A stretch of DNA of 64,000 nucleotides from Cycas panzhihuaensis. Lineage: Eukaryota > Cycadophyta. Location of the stretch: NCBI GenBank assembly GCA_023213395.1, contig CM041465.1:127045741-127109740 (forward strand), in the 5' to 3' direction. The notes under the pieces were generated by a model that saw nothing but the letters and a program-made list of their open reading frames with translations, was not told where the DNA came from and made no database searches. Of this stretch, positions 33,960-47,367 are shown piece after piece. Position 1 is the first letter of the stretch. Every line of letters starts with the position of its first letter. The translations under genes and the position numbers were made by a program.

Positions 33960-36900
33960 AGTGTTCAAGTTGTTGAATGCACTCCCACATTCATATTTCC
34001 TATAAATCCTCTTCTCACAAAACTTCTATTTTATGTTTATCTTTTGAATGAACACCTCTTATATAGATGACTTTTATATGGTATGTCCTTTCCATTATTT
34101 TTCTTTAATATTATTTCTTCAAATATCTTGAATGAAAAATAAGTCTCCTAAGTAACTTCCCCTCATAAAGCCCCTTCTTGTAAGTGCTTCCATTTCTTAA
34201 AAAACTCTTTGAGCTTGAACCTTTCTATAGGAAAGCATTTTTATATAGGGTATACATTACGTAATATTTTATACAAACTTACTATTTGTTTCTTTCCTTC
34301 ACAAAGCTCTAATCTCACAAGACTTCCTCTTATGTCAACAACCAAACCAAGGGCTTTAAAAGGACTTCTCCTTATAATATTATTCAATGGTTTTCATCCT
34401 ATTGTCTATGTTTAATTCTATCATTGCATATGTTCTTAAGGTCATCAAAATAAGACTCCTAAGGTAACTACAAGGCAAAATTGGTGGGTACCATAGGTGA
34501 TTTTGTTTAAGTTTAAAGAAAACTACTATGAAATATTAAAAGCATCCATATAAATCTATCATTAGTTAGTTTAATTGGCAATTGAGAATACAAAATAAAG
34601 CAACTAATGCCAAACTTACATAAATAGTCCTCCAATCTCTTAAATGATCTTTGTAATAGTTAAATTGAATTTGACTATTATGCTCAAGAACTATTGCTTA
34701 AATATTTATCAATATTGGATACACCCAACTAACTAAGATTCATAAAACATTTCTACAAACAGATCTACCACTCATTAGATAAGTGATAAATCCCATCTAA
34801 TAATAAAAAATCCTCTTGAGCATGATAAATTGGTTGAGCCCCTTTTATTTATGAGAAAATTTTTGGATTTTATAACTTAGCTATGAGATTGTCTTTCTAT
34901 GTGTTCTTCTCTTTTCTCAAACTATGTCATTATATATTAACTTTCATTTCGTATCTTCTTTAGAAGACTTAAATAATTTTAGCTCATTATAGATCTATGC
35001 CCCACATAACATTTGCTAGGAAGAAATGTGGATAATTATAGTTTAACCTTGTTGTAGAGCAAATTCCAATTCTAACTCATGGAGAAGTTTAGTTAGTTTA
35101 TTCTCATTATGGAGTATTAATCTACTTTATACTCATAGAGTAGTGTGTTCTAGTTTAGGATTATTATAGAGTACTGATTGTTTTAAATGATTCAATAACA
35201 AGGTCATTATGATAAATAAAATCTCAGTTGCATCCTAGAAAATTATCAACGAGGGGAAATATCCCAAATCCTAAAGGGAAAAAAATCCTAAGGAATTTTC
35301 CTTAGAATGGTTAATATTCTTCAAGGAGCCACATCAAGATTTATTTTCCCTAAGCCACTATAATACTAGGTGAAACTAAGAGGCGACTCACTGAAAAGCC
35401 CCTTGAAATGACTACTCTTCTTAGGAGTGGAACTTAATAAAATCTTAGGCTATTTAACTAGCTTCAAACTAAGAAGAATTATTTCCCCTAATAATATTTG
35501 ATTCCATACTTCAAAGGGAAAATGAATAAACTTAAGGGGAATAAGAAATATTAAGCTATAAAGGACATCAAGTACTTGAGAAGAAAGGTAGATAACTTGC
35601 TCCAAGGTGGTCTCAACCTCATAAACACATTACGTAAGATGTTTGTGAGTTAGCAATGGATTACATCAAATTAGCCCATAACAACAATTATGAGGGATCA
35701 AATAAGTGTTTTATGGAAACTTTAAAAGAACTTTACCATCTCTAATAGGATCTACCACCAAGGAGACTTCCTTGTGATGTAATCAAGGTAGGTCTATAGT
35801 GTTATTAATTATGGAATCAACACTAGGCCCACAAAAATTTAAAGTGCATCTCTCTAAATTACTCTCAGAAGGTCTCCATGGAGAATTTAAAAAGAAAAAG
35901 TCAAAAAAATACTCAATGTTTGACTAAAGGATATAGAGATCAGATTTGATTTATATAAACCTAACTTTCACCATTGGGCTTATGCTCAAAAGTAAGGTAA
36001 TAACTTGTGAAATTATCCTGATGTTTATTGTCAAGCAAGCACAGATATCCCTAAAGTTAGATAAAGAATCAAATTTGACTAGTTTAGGAAAAAAACCATG
36101 TAAATTGAATTAAATCCCTAAAGGACAAATATCCTCACCAAGCTAATCTAAAATAAAAAAGAATGTTACAATCAAGTCTAATTCATTTTTCATCTATTTC
36201 TTCTTCTAACTATATAGCTTGTGAAGGGGGATCTTCTCAATCAGACTATGATGGAAGCATTTCCTAATCAAGCTAGCTTAAGTTATAATAATAATGGTAG
36301 TTTAGCCTTATTTTAAAGGCATTGCAAAGTTATTAAGGATATTATAAATTGAGACTATAAGAAAAACCAATGATAGGTCTAAAATCTTCTTAAATATGCA
36401 TCTAAATCATTGTTAAAGGATTTTGGATGGGCTAGTGAAGACAAGATTCTAATTCTAAATAAGGGATATATGGATTTGAGTTAGCTTAAATAACACTAGA
36501 TTATCCTATTAGGCATGTGGTTGATGGTGAAGTAACCACTAAAGAAATTAATCCTAGGGTCTATTATGAAATAAGAACATATGCCATTAAGTTAATACTA
36601 GAATTGAGTATAACTTGCACAAAGGAAATGCCTAGTGAATCAAGTCAAAAGTGCAAATGAACTAAGTAATCTTATTCTCTTTATACTAGGTTTTCACCTT
36701 TTTTAGTTTTACATCTTATAAAGGGCAACTCTCCTAATTGAACTGGGTAAAGTTAACAAAATAAGACTCCTAAGGTAACTATAAGTCAAAACTAGTAGGG
36801 CACTTAGTGAGAAGATTTAGACTCTTATCAAAGTAAGTGTCATAATCAAGTCTAGAATGAAGCTCATCTTGGTTAAGTTACTGTAAGATGTAAGACTAAG

Positions 36901-38050
36901 TCTCTATAAGTATATCTAAATTAGAATTAAAAGGTAGGTTTATAAAAGGATCTAATGATTGCTTAAAGGGTGAATTAACCTAAAAACTACTTACAAAATG
37001 ACTAAGGGAGAGACTTAGAGGAATACATAATAGGCAGGGCCCAATTAATATCCCTACATCCTATTATGATATAAGGGGATTGGTGATTTGAATTGATTTG
37101 GCTAATGACTCTATTTAGTGGGAACTATTGTTACACTCTTGAGATGAAACTATGCTCATGCCTCCAAGTACATTAAGAATCTTTGGATTTAAGAGAGCAA
37201 TTCTTTACAAATATAAGTATGATAACATCATCAAAATCAATGAAGCTTTACTAAAAACCATTTTCAAATTAATTATCTCCTTATTTGACTAAGAAAAGGG
37301 CTTACTCTACCATTTGTGAAGGACTAATGACATCAAAGTTGCTTATAAATATATCCATTAATTGTTAGAATAAGAAGACTAAATCTTAAATCTAGTAGAA
37401 GAATTGAGAATGCTCAACTAAGACATAGGAAAGTAGTAAGTTGTTAATATCATACCTAATAGTAGTCAATTTACTTACTCTAATACATACTAAGAAAAAT
37501 ATATTTAGATATTCTCACCAACTTGACACTATATTTGTTCCTTGATCAGCTTCAAAAGAAGTTTCACCACTTTTAATTTTACCTTTACATGCATAATTTA
37601 TATAATCAATGGCCTTATCAATTCTAAATCCCCTTCTAACTTGTATATTTTATCTCCACTATTATAAATCCTTTAGTCTTAAGACTCGAGTAAGTTTTTA
37701 AGGGTAACCTATTATGTTCTCTAATTCCAAATAGTTATGGCCCATTCCTTAGGCTTACCTACTATAGTGAAATCAATCCATTATTTCTTCTTTATTGATT
37801 CTTCCCCTATGATCCTATGGAATTCTTATTTTCATAGGATAGGATTTTGACTCAACATAGAGGAGATAAGAAATGAGATACATAAAAGCATTTGTCTTGA
37901 AATATTGTCCAAAGTATGTTCAATCTCTCCTATTTTATTCATATCTCCTTGCTCATTTATATTCCTATTTCTAAGATATGTTATCATTTTAGGATAAAAT
38001 ATCCATGCTCTTATCCTTAGTTATTGTTATTTCCTTCTTATGTTTAAAAG
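33960..38050. repeat. Repeat family copy A
   Basis: A long diverged direct repeat of copy B (39650-42660). Matching landmarks: TTCTATTTTA..TTTATCTTTTGAATGAACACCTCTTAT at 34021, CTCAACCTCATAAACACATTACGTAAGATG at 35610, AGACATAGGAAAGTAGTAAGTTG at 37420, GATCCTATGGAATTCTT at 37810. Compared with B it has about 1 kb extra between about 36080 and 37420. No standard retroelement domain was recognised. It may be the long LTR or untranslated part of an unclassified element. Confidence 0.75.
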
Positions 38051-39163
38051 AAGCTCTTTTAGGCTATAACTATTAAAAATGTATATTTACTCTTATATCA
38101 AATTAGAATTTAGAATTATCATATTGTGATGTAATAAATATAACACAACAAGAATATAAGAAGCATGTATAATCATAGAATTATCTCAAGAAGAATGCAC
38201 ACAGATAAAGGAATAAATATTAATCATAAAGTAAATAATAAATAATACATGCACTGCAAAAGAGATAACATATTTATACATGGAAAACCCATAATGGGAG
38301 AAATCATAGAAAAAGGTGGAGTTTGGAGCTCCTTTCAGATATCAAAATATGTACATCTCATTTATCAAGTTATCAAGTGGTGTGTGCATATATTTATACT
38401 AATGTTTACCTCATGAGTAGCCTATAATTTCTCTTAAGCCTTTATATCATCCAATAGGATGTTTATGTAAATGAAATATGTATCACATTATTTATATTAA
38501 TATTATATATGTGGTAAATCATATATTTCAATATTTCCTATTAATATTCTATATCTTTGAATCTTTCTTTATCTTTAGGATTTTATTTTCTTAATTTTGA
38601 ATGTCTTCATATCTTCATATCTCTTGGATCCTATAACTTGTATAACAATATTTCTAAGAAATACTATTATGTAGAACCTATAAGTCTATTATATTATTAT
38701 ACTTATTTCTTATAAGTATTAACATGTAAAATATCTATATTAGTGACCAACTATGAGTAACCAAACTATAAATATAAACTATTAAATATCATCCATTAAT
38801 ATAAATATTAACTATCAACTAATATATGAACTATCTTCCTAAATATCTTTATATCTTTTCCTACAAAGATGTTATCAAATGCCTATTAACCAATCATAAA
38901 AGATATTAATAAATTAATTAATTACTAGGTCTATATAAAATAATAACCATCTATTAAAATACATGGGTAAGCAACCTCTATAATCACTAGTTTTCTAGGT
39001 AATTATTTTATATACATGGTTCATTAGCTTTCAAAATGCTTGTTACAAGAGTAGCATAATCCCATCTCTTGTGTATGAGTTAGAATGATACAATGTAGTG
39101 TGTTATATAAGAGTAGCTTGTAAAACCTTTACTTACCTTTTACAAATAAGATTTCTTTATGTG
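38051..39163. other. Unassigned AT-rich sequence between repeat copies
   Basis: Very AT-rich, with many TAATATTA-type words; no coding or terminal structure is recognised. Confidence 0.5.
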
Positions 39164-39589
39164 CTTCCTCACTTACACACTTTAATGGCTTTCTTTCAGC
39201 AACTATTTATTATAACATTATTAACAAATAATCATCTAAAATATATTAACTCAAGGAATAAGCCTAACTTCTTAGACAAGATAAATTAAATGTAATAAGT
39301 TAACATAAATATATGTTTTCATACCTCTTATCATACGTGTTTAGTTAGATTTCTCATTAATAAACACCTTTGTATCCTTCCTCACTTACACACTTTAGTA
39401 GCTTTCTATTAGTAATTGTCTGTTATAACATCATTAATAAATAATCATCTAAAACCTACTAACTTTGGGGACTAGTTAAACTACTTAGCTAAAACAAGTT
39501 AGATATAACAAGTTAATATAAATATGTATTTATATACCTCTTCTCATATATGGTTAGTCAAATTTGTCATTCATAGATAATTATTATCT
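39164..39589. repeat. Two tandem 213-bp units
   Basis: Both begin CTTCCTCACTTACACACTTTA (39164 and 39377) and share TAACAAATAATCATCTAAAA-like, ACAAG..AGAT.TAACAAGTTAA and ATACCTCTT.TCATA blocks, diverged by roughly one base in five by eye. Confidence 0.85.
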
Positions 39590-39649
39590 TTTAGTTGGAT
39601 AGCCTCACCATTGAATATTAGTTAGATAAACTTAACATATAATTTGACA

Positions 39650-42600
39650 TGCCAAGGAACAAACATATGAGAATTCTTACATTCATATCTCTTCTAAGGC
39701 TTCTTCTCATAAAACTTCTATTTTACATCTATCTTTTGAATGAACACCTCTTATGTGGTTATGTTTTATATGGTACATCCTCTCTTTGGTTTCTCCTTTA
39801 TATTATTTATACAAATACCTTTCATATAAAATAAGTCTCTTACATAACTTCCTCTCACACAACCTCTTCTTGTAAGTGACTCCATTTCTTGATAACTCTT
39901 TAAACTCAAATCTTTCTATAGGAGATAATTTCTATGGGGAGTTTAAGGTATGAGAAATTTTATACAAAGTTGTTCTTTCTTTTGCAAAGCTCTAATATTA
40001 TAAAACTTCCTATCATGTGAGATACCAAACTAAGGGGTTTAGAAGGTCTCCTCCTTATATTATTCTTCAATGGTCTTATTTCCATTATCTATGCTTATTT
40101 ATGTTATTGTATATATTCCTAAGGTCATCAAAGTAAGATACCTAAGATAACTATAAGTCAAAACTAGTAAGTACCAAAGGTGATTTCATTTAAGGTTGAA
40201 GAAAATTACTAAGAAAGACTCAAAACATTCATATATTTCTACCACTAGTTAATTTATTTAACAATTGAGATTACTAAATAAAGCAATAAATATTAGACTT
40301 ATTTGAATAGTCCTCTAATCTCATTGACTTCCTTTGTAATAGTCGAATAGAACTTAAGCATCATGCTTAAGAAATGTTGTATCAATTTCTATTAATACTA
40401 AGTATACCCAACTAATTAAGATTCACACACATCTACCACTCATTAGATATGTGATAAAGCCTATATTTCAAGAAAAAATTCTCTTGAGTATGACAAATTA
40501 ACTTGGTCCCTTAGGTTATGAAAAGATTTTGGGATTCTATAAGCTTGATGTAAATGTATATTTCTAAGTAGATATTCTATATTAATGTTTATTTCATATC
40601 TTCTTATTAAGACTTGGTCAGCTTAATCTCATTATAGAGTTATGCCCCTCATAGTTTTTGCTAAGAGAAAAGGTGGATAATTAAACTTTAACCTTATTGT
40701 AGAGTAAAGTCTAATTTTAACTCATGGAGAAGTTTAGTTAGTTTATACTCATTATAGAGTAAATTATAATTTAGGTTTATTACAAAGAAATGATAATTTT
40801 AGCTTGTTAAGCAATAAGGTCATCAAGATAAATAAGAGCTCTATTACATCTATGAAAATTATTGATGAGGTACAATGCCCTAAATCTTATTGTATAAGTA
40901 AGAAACTAGTCATGAAAGTTTAAAGGAAAGAAATCCTAAAACATGCTTCTTAGAATGGTTAATATTCATTGAGGAACTATAATAAGATTTAGTTATCTCA
41001 AGCCACTATAATATTATATAAAACTAAGAGGCGACTCATTAAAGAGTCCCTTGAAATGAATACTCTCCTCAATAGTGGAGTTTGATAGAATCTTAGGCTA
41101 TCCAACTAACTTCAAAGTAAGAAGAGTTATTTTCATCGACATTATTTGATTCCAAATGTCAAAGTGTAGTAGAAGAGACTTGATGGGAATAAGACATATT
41201 AAGATATAAAGGATATAAAGTACTTGAGAAGAAAGGTAGATAACCTACTCTCAAGTAGTCTCAACCTCATAAGTATATTACATAAGATGTTTATGAGCTA
41301 GGGGTGGATTGAATGGAATTAACCAATAAAACAATTTAAGAGAGATCAAATAAGTTGTTCATCAAGGATTCAAAAGGATTTTACTATCCTTAATAGGATC
41401 TACCACTAAGGAGATCTCCTTGTGATGTAAACAAGGTAGGTCTACAATGTCATAAATCAAGGAATCAATAGTAAGCTAATAAATCTTCGAAGTGCATCTA
41501 TCTAAATCACTCTTAAAAGGACTCTGTGGAGAATTTGGAAAAGGAAACTAGGGAAAATACTCAATGTCTAACTAAAGGATATAGGGATTACAATCAACTT
41601 ACATAAACCTAGCTTTCCCTATTGGTCTTGTGTTTGACACTAAGGTAATCGCTTGTGAAATTATCCCCATAATCTACTATGAGGCAAGTATAAATACCCC
41701 TAAGTTAAATAAAAAATCAAATCAAACTCACCTCTAAGTTTGTTGTAGGCATACACACACACACACACATAGATACACATATAATAGTAGGTCATATAGG
41801 AAACATATCATTATTCTATTATGTTTATCATTATATGCTCTAACTTATGGATATTGTTATTTGGAGAGTGTCCCTTACCTGTAGTGTATACTAATTATTG
41901 TAAAGTATCTAGGATAGGAAATTTGATACACATGTTGGAATAATTGATTAGTTGATCTCTTTATTGAGTTTTAGTTGTCAATGTCATGGTAGTGAAGTTA
42001 CCATTCCCCTTGAATCCAATGTACTTATCAAGAATTGTTAATTGAGACATAGGAAAGTAGTAAGTTGCCAACATCATGTCTAGTTATGGCTAATCTACTT
42101 GCTTTGATGCATGTTAGGGAAAATATCTTTAGATATTTTCACTAATTAACACTCTATATATTCCTTGATCTACTTTGGAAGAATTTCACCAAAATTTATT
42201 TCAATCTTTTCATTCATAATCTATATAATTAATGGTTGTATTAATTCTAGATGCCCTTTTAACTTGCATATCTACTCTCTAATACTATTGAGCCTTTTGC
42301 CTTATGACTTGAATATGTTTCTAAGGATAGCCTACTATGTTCTCTAATTACAAACACTTTTGGACCATTACTCATCTTTAACTACTACAACTAAATCAAC
42401 CTATTATTTTTTCTTCATTGATTCTTCACTTGCAATCCTATGGAATTCTTGTTTATCTTAGGTAAGGCTTTGACCCAACATAAAGTGGTTAGGAAATAAG
42501 ATAGATAAAAGCATCTATCCTAAAATACTAACCAAAGTATCTTTAATTTCTGTTATTTTGTTTATTGCCTTTTTACTCCTATTTATTCATGTCTTTAGGA

Positions 42601-42660
42601 TATGTTGCCATTTTTCAATAAAGTATCCATGCTCTTTGTTTCCCTTATCCTTACCTACTA
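39650..42660. repeat. Repeat family copy B
   Basis: Direct repeat of copy A, at an offset of about 5.69 kb at its left end and about 4.62 kb at its right end because of the length difference in the middle. An (AC)9 run at 41752-41769 sits where the two copies stop matching. On the - strand its right part runs into the decayed reading frame at 42330-43330. Confidence 0.75.
41752..41769. repeat. (AC)9 microsatellite
   Basis: Nine AC dinucleotides inside repeat copy B, at the break in similarity with copy A. Confidence 0.95.
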
Positions 42661-43330
42661 CCATTTCATTCTTAAATTTAAAGATAGTTTCGTAAGGTTG
42701 CAATTATATCTGATATATTGTTTATAGTCTGGTAGTCGCTATTTTTAGCCACTAAATATTCTTATATAAGGAATAAACGTTTTGAAAGAAACTTGATATA
42801 TGAGGCCTTAAAAATTGGCCTTCATTAAGGATTTTTTCTACACACCTTTTAGTGGACTTTACAACATTAATAACAACTACTAAAGCATTGATTAACTCTT
42901 CTATTTTAAGTCCCAATTTATTGGTTGATGTATCCTTAATTAGTTCATGCTAAGCATTCTTTGATTGGCTTTGTTTATGATTTAGCATTAGATTCTCTTC
43001 TTTTATGGTGGCATTTTCTTTTATCACTTGTTGTAGAAAAGCCTATAAATCTAAAACCTTATCTTTTATAATTTGGCTACTTGTCAAATGTAAATCTCCA
43101 TATTCAATTATAATATTTATTTTAGTAGACTAAGTGAATGGTTCTACTATTTTCTTTTTCCTTATTACTATTTTCTTTATGCTCTTTTCCTACTTGCTAA
43201 CTAATAGAACTTGTTGCTAACTTCCTTATTAAATGTTAAGGTTGGAGTAAGGGTTAATGTTAACTCCCTATATTAGAGTCTAACTACTAGCCAAGGGTCT
43301 AATTCTATTATTAACCCCTTAACTACTTTA
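42330..43330 (-). pseudogene. Decayed reading frame of unknown identity, coiled-coil rich
   Basis: One - strand frame stays nearly open for roughly 300 codons in very AT-rich DNA, and its few stops are mostly TAA/TAG where Gln would fit. Stretches include EKSIKKIVIRKKKIVEPFT, EYGDLHLTSSQIIKDKVLDL, FLQQVIKENATIKEENLMLN, LKIEELINALVVVINVVKST, CVEKILNEGQFLRPHISSFF and EFHRIASEESMKKK. The middle suggests a helical, possibly coiled-coil segment. The left end (about 42330-42660) has a counterpart in copy A (about 37700-38030), where a 50-codon piece is fully open (MNKIGEIEHTLDNISRQMLL). I do not recognise a gag, pol, env or transposase domain. It could be an extra ORF of an unclassified retroelement. 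Confidence 0.5.
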
Positions 43331-44489
43331 GGTGAGATAATCTCCTATTTATTCACCTATGTCTCTTAGATTAGTTTATCTACATCTAGGTTCTAATATT
43401 GGTCTTTAATAGGTGTTAGTTCTTAACCTTCTTATGCAACCAAATTCTCCTAACTTCTAGCATCAACAATGGCTTGTAGAACTTGAGATATCCTAAATAA
43501 GATCAAAAATGCAATTGAAAACCATATAACCTATAACTTATGCATTTAATGTTATATGTTTAGTGTTAATTCAATGGGATTTAGTTTAACTCTATGATCT
43601 TTATTTAGAATTTTTATGCCCTAATATGATTTTTCATGCCAGCCTTGGTGTGAGATTTTAAATGAAAATTATTATATTGAAAAAACATAGGCCCTTACGA
43701 AGTGCTCCCATGTCATTTTCCTATATTGTGGCCCTTTTTATGAATTTCATTGAGAATCATGATTCATGTAAGGGATGGTGATACGAGGCTACATTAATTA
43801 CTCCTTCCTATTCTATGTGCTTTCTTATATGAGTCCTCATTTTTTGAGTTATATCTTTTAACTTGAGTTTGTATCTAGGAACTTACCTTATAGGAATAAT
43901 ATTCTATTTCAATTAAAAGTGATGTGTACCAATGGTCCTTTTTACACTTACTTTTATATACTATAAGTTATTGTCTTATAGAAGACTCATTTTTGTTAAA
44001 TAAATTATCACCAACAAAAAGAAGATTTTTGTGGGAAGTGAAGTTATAGGAGCTATAACATTTCTCTCTTTCCCATATTGAATTTCTCCCATATGACACC
44101 TTCCTTTATAATCATCACTTGCATTGATACTTCTTGGACAATAGTCACTTTTAAGACTAACTTCCTATACATAAAACATTTAATGTAGAGAACACTTATA
44201 ATAAGTATAATAAGATTTATTCTTTGAATTCCTTCTTGCTATTGATTTCACTTTAGTGCTAGAAATTGATTTGTCATTATAATTCTATTAAACTCATCTA
44301 TTTGATCCTCTAAGGAATTTTTTCACAAATGCTATCAAGGAATGATATAAGAAACTTCATTATAGTATAAACCTTATTAAGACCACCTAGAATCGCATCT
44401 ATGGGGATGGTAACTTCACTTGGCAAAGATTGGGCCAATCAATGATAAATACCAAAATAAAAATGTAATTGTACAAGTGGAAGAAACAC
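43331..44489. other. Unassigned AT-rich sequence
   Basis: No supported frame or terminal repeat. It lies upstream (on the - strand) of the decayed frame and is cut on the right by the solo-LTR candidate. Confidence 0.4.
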
Positions 44490-47367
44490 CCACACAGGGT
44501 GTCTATGTGTCGAAACATAGGTTCGCGACCAATGAATGGCACATAAATTCCTCAAGGTAACTTAGACTTTTGGTTTGAAGGGCGAGATACACATAAGGTA
44601 TCTTAGATAACCCCAAAAGATGAGGTCCCCCTAACCTTGGATGTCCGGAAGGAAAGAGGGAGACCCATAGAGGAAGGGATTCCTATTGGAAAGGAATGTG
44701 GCGCAAGTACAATGTGCGTAGATGAACGGTATGAAGTATGAGATAAAGTGAAAGTGAACCTCTCCAAGTCAACAAACCTAAAACGGGTCTAAGAGAGAAG
44801 AAGTGACGGCAAAATGAGACCTTGCCACTATGTAGGCGAAGGGGAGATTAAACCACGGCAAGGTCAACTAAGGTTGCGCGTGTAGGCTTGATGTGAAAAA
44901 GTGCACAATAAGGGGTGACAAAAGAGCTATTATATATTTTCATAATAGAATGAAACATAAAATACACTCCCTCTCTCTCTTTTCATTTTCAATAAGAAAA
45001 GACAATAAAAACATTTCACGCAAACTCAAACATGCATGCTAAGATGATGCAAAGCTAGGGGATGTTTGCATTTAAGTAAGAGGAAGGGGGAAATATAATT
45101 CCTACGATGTGCTTTTTCTTATAAAAGCACTCAAGCAATATGCGTGTGCAAGATGAATGCAAGTAGATATGCAGGATTTCCTTATGTGTGATTTATTATG
45201 CAAGAATATATGCTTAATAAAGGTAAAAGGAGAAAGGACTATGTGAACTAAGGGAGTTCATACCTAGAAAGTAACACGGCTAAAGGAGATGCTTTGCTCA
45301 TGCACCACATATGTCTCATTGTCCTTGCTCAACATGCAACCGTTATTGAGAGGTGGTGATGAAGTGGGGATTTCTTACCTTCCCCATGCAAAAAGGAGAA
45401 ATGGAAAGGAAAGGACAAAAGGAAGCAAAATAACTATGCAAAAAATAAAACAAAAAAGAAAGAAAGCAGGGACTTACCTGGATCAGAACACTTCTTTCTC
45501 CTTGTAAGTGTCATAGTAAAACCTGCAACCACAAAGGTCTTTGCCCTTTCTAAAGGAGTTCCTAGGATATAAAGCCAATATATATGCAATAATATGAAAG
45601 TAAAGTACTAAAATATAATACTTTAGGTTAGTTAGTCTACCACCAAAGATAACTCTGTAAATCCTTAAGGAAAACATCAACGCATGCCAAGCAAGGGGAG
45701 GTTAGCCTCGAAATGGCTGACCCTTCAGCAAATACACCTCCACGTTGCCCTTAAGTGTAGGGTACAGTGGATTAGGATAGCCTATGGGCAATAGACAAGA
45801 AAGAAAGCAAATTTTACGAGGTTTGCAGAAGTTGCCTATGTTATAAGTATGTTATGGGCAGCAAATTATAATATGGGCTATACCAAGGCTCAAGATGAGT
45901 ATTGGACACCGTTTGGGGCTAGAATAGCTTCCCAAAAAGGGGCATGCAGACCTGCAATTAGCATAAAAAGGGCTGCACATGCCGATATACAATGCAGGCC
46001 TAATCTTAAGAACTCCCAGGTGACCCAAGAAAGGCACAGGTGAAGGAGAGGAAGGATGAGAAGGGGTTTGCCCTTAAGGAGTAGGCCTAGTGGGTACGGA
46101 TCCCACTTTGGCTCCTTCACTCACTCCTTATGAACCCTCTCCCACATCCTCCTTAGAAAAACTAGGGGAGGATAGGGATATCATGATGGCACGGAAGCTG
46201 AGAATAGAAGAATACTCCTCTATGCAGTAATAAACACAAGGAAAGGAATGATATACTTGAAGCACTAACTTTTGCAAGATAAACCTAAGGTAAAAATATG
46301 TAACAATAATGGGAAGTAGTTATTGGGCTATGTAGGAGGCAGATCTGCCCCTGTAGATAGCAGAAAATGGTAGATTTGAAGTGCTTACAAGGTATCCCCT
46401 AGGATGGTGTTGTAGGAGAAACACACTTGCTCAAAGCTATGGGAAGAGCGTGGAGGCCACACTTGGGTGTGGATCCTTGCTTAGAGGCATGAGTTGATGA
46501 GTTTGCTACCATAAACCAGTGTTGCAATGGGCAGACCTCAAGCTGGTACATCAGAAACTTAGGTGTTATAGCCATTTCTGCAAAGTGTTCCTATGAGAAA
46601 GAGAGAAGAGAGTAAGAAGAAGTAGTAGAAGAGATGGAAAATGAAATTATTTTAGGCTTTATACCTAACTTTATCCCTAATAGAGTGATTAGGGTTAGGT
46701 TGGGGCTTAGTTGGTAACTAATCCATGTGGCAATTCTACAAAAAATATGAGAATTACCATGGCAGATTAAAAAAAAGAGGTAAACAATCACATCACGACA
46801 AACTTCATGGTACCACTGAGTTTACAGCGGTGCGGGACTAGAATGAAATAAAAGAAAGATAGGGGTCCTAGGAGCCCTAAAAGAGGATACTCTAGGCCTA
46901 GGAGGGGTCAAACCTCCTATCCAGGTGGCTAGAGATAGTCCAAGTAAGCAAATTGGCTAGACCAGATAGGGCATCGAGAGGTAGGGTTCCTAGAAATGCT
47001 ATGGAAGGGCACAAAATACCCACCACTCCTAGAGAAAAGCTAGGGGTTATGGTAGTTGATAAGGGTGTGAGCAGATCACTTAAGTTGGTTGAAGCTCAAG
47101 GCGATATGGACGTGATGTGGAGGGTTGTAGAGCACCATGGGGATGCATGTCTCGCAGAGGAGCATGTCCCGTGGGTCATCATAGGCTAGGGACATGCGGC
47201 ATGATCAGGCAAGATGCATAATCAATCATAAAAATGAGCCAATCAATCATGTAATTCAAACAATGCTTCAATCTACAATCTCTAAAGTGACTAAGATGGG
47301 AGAGAGAAGCATACATGTGCTTACCTAAGTCAACCTGCCCATACCTATTCCTGATAGGCAGGAAACA
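44490..47367 (-). repeat. Probable solo LTR of a sister family of the GC-rich gypsy element
   Basis: The right end (CTTACCTAAGTC.., then GGCAGGAAACA) parallels the end of the 2.5-kb LTRs (CTTACCTGAGTC.., GCCGGGAAACA). Internal blocks match in the same order: AGGTCCCCCTAACCTTGG..CCGGAAGG near 44620-44655, CTTACCTTCCCCA near 45376, AGGTTAGCCTCGAAATGGC near 45697, and a final GCTTACCTAAG near 47321. No primer site or polypurine tract lies at either side, so it looks like a solo LTR left by recombination between LTRs. The left end is approximate and I could not find a target duplication. Confidence 0.65.

Noticed and set aside
35600-36000. Coding signal on the - strand of repeat copies A and B
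   Set aside because: Translations of the two copies look alike, but stop density is at or above that expected by chance; the likeness follows from DNA similarity alone.
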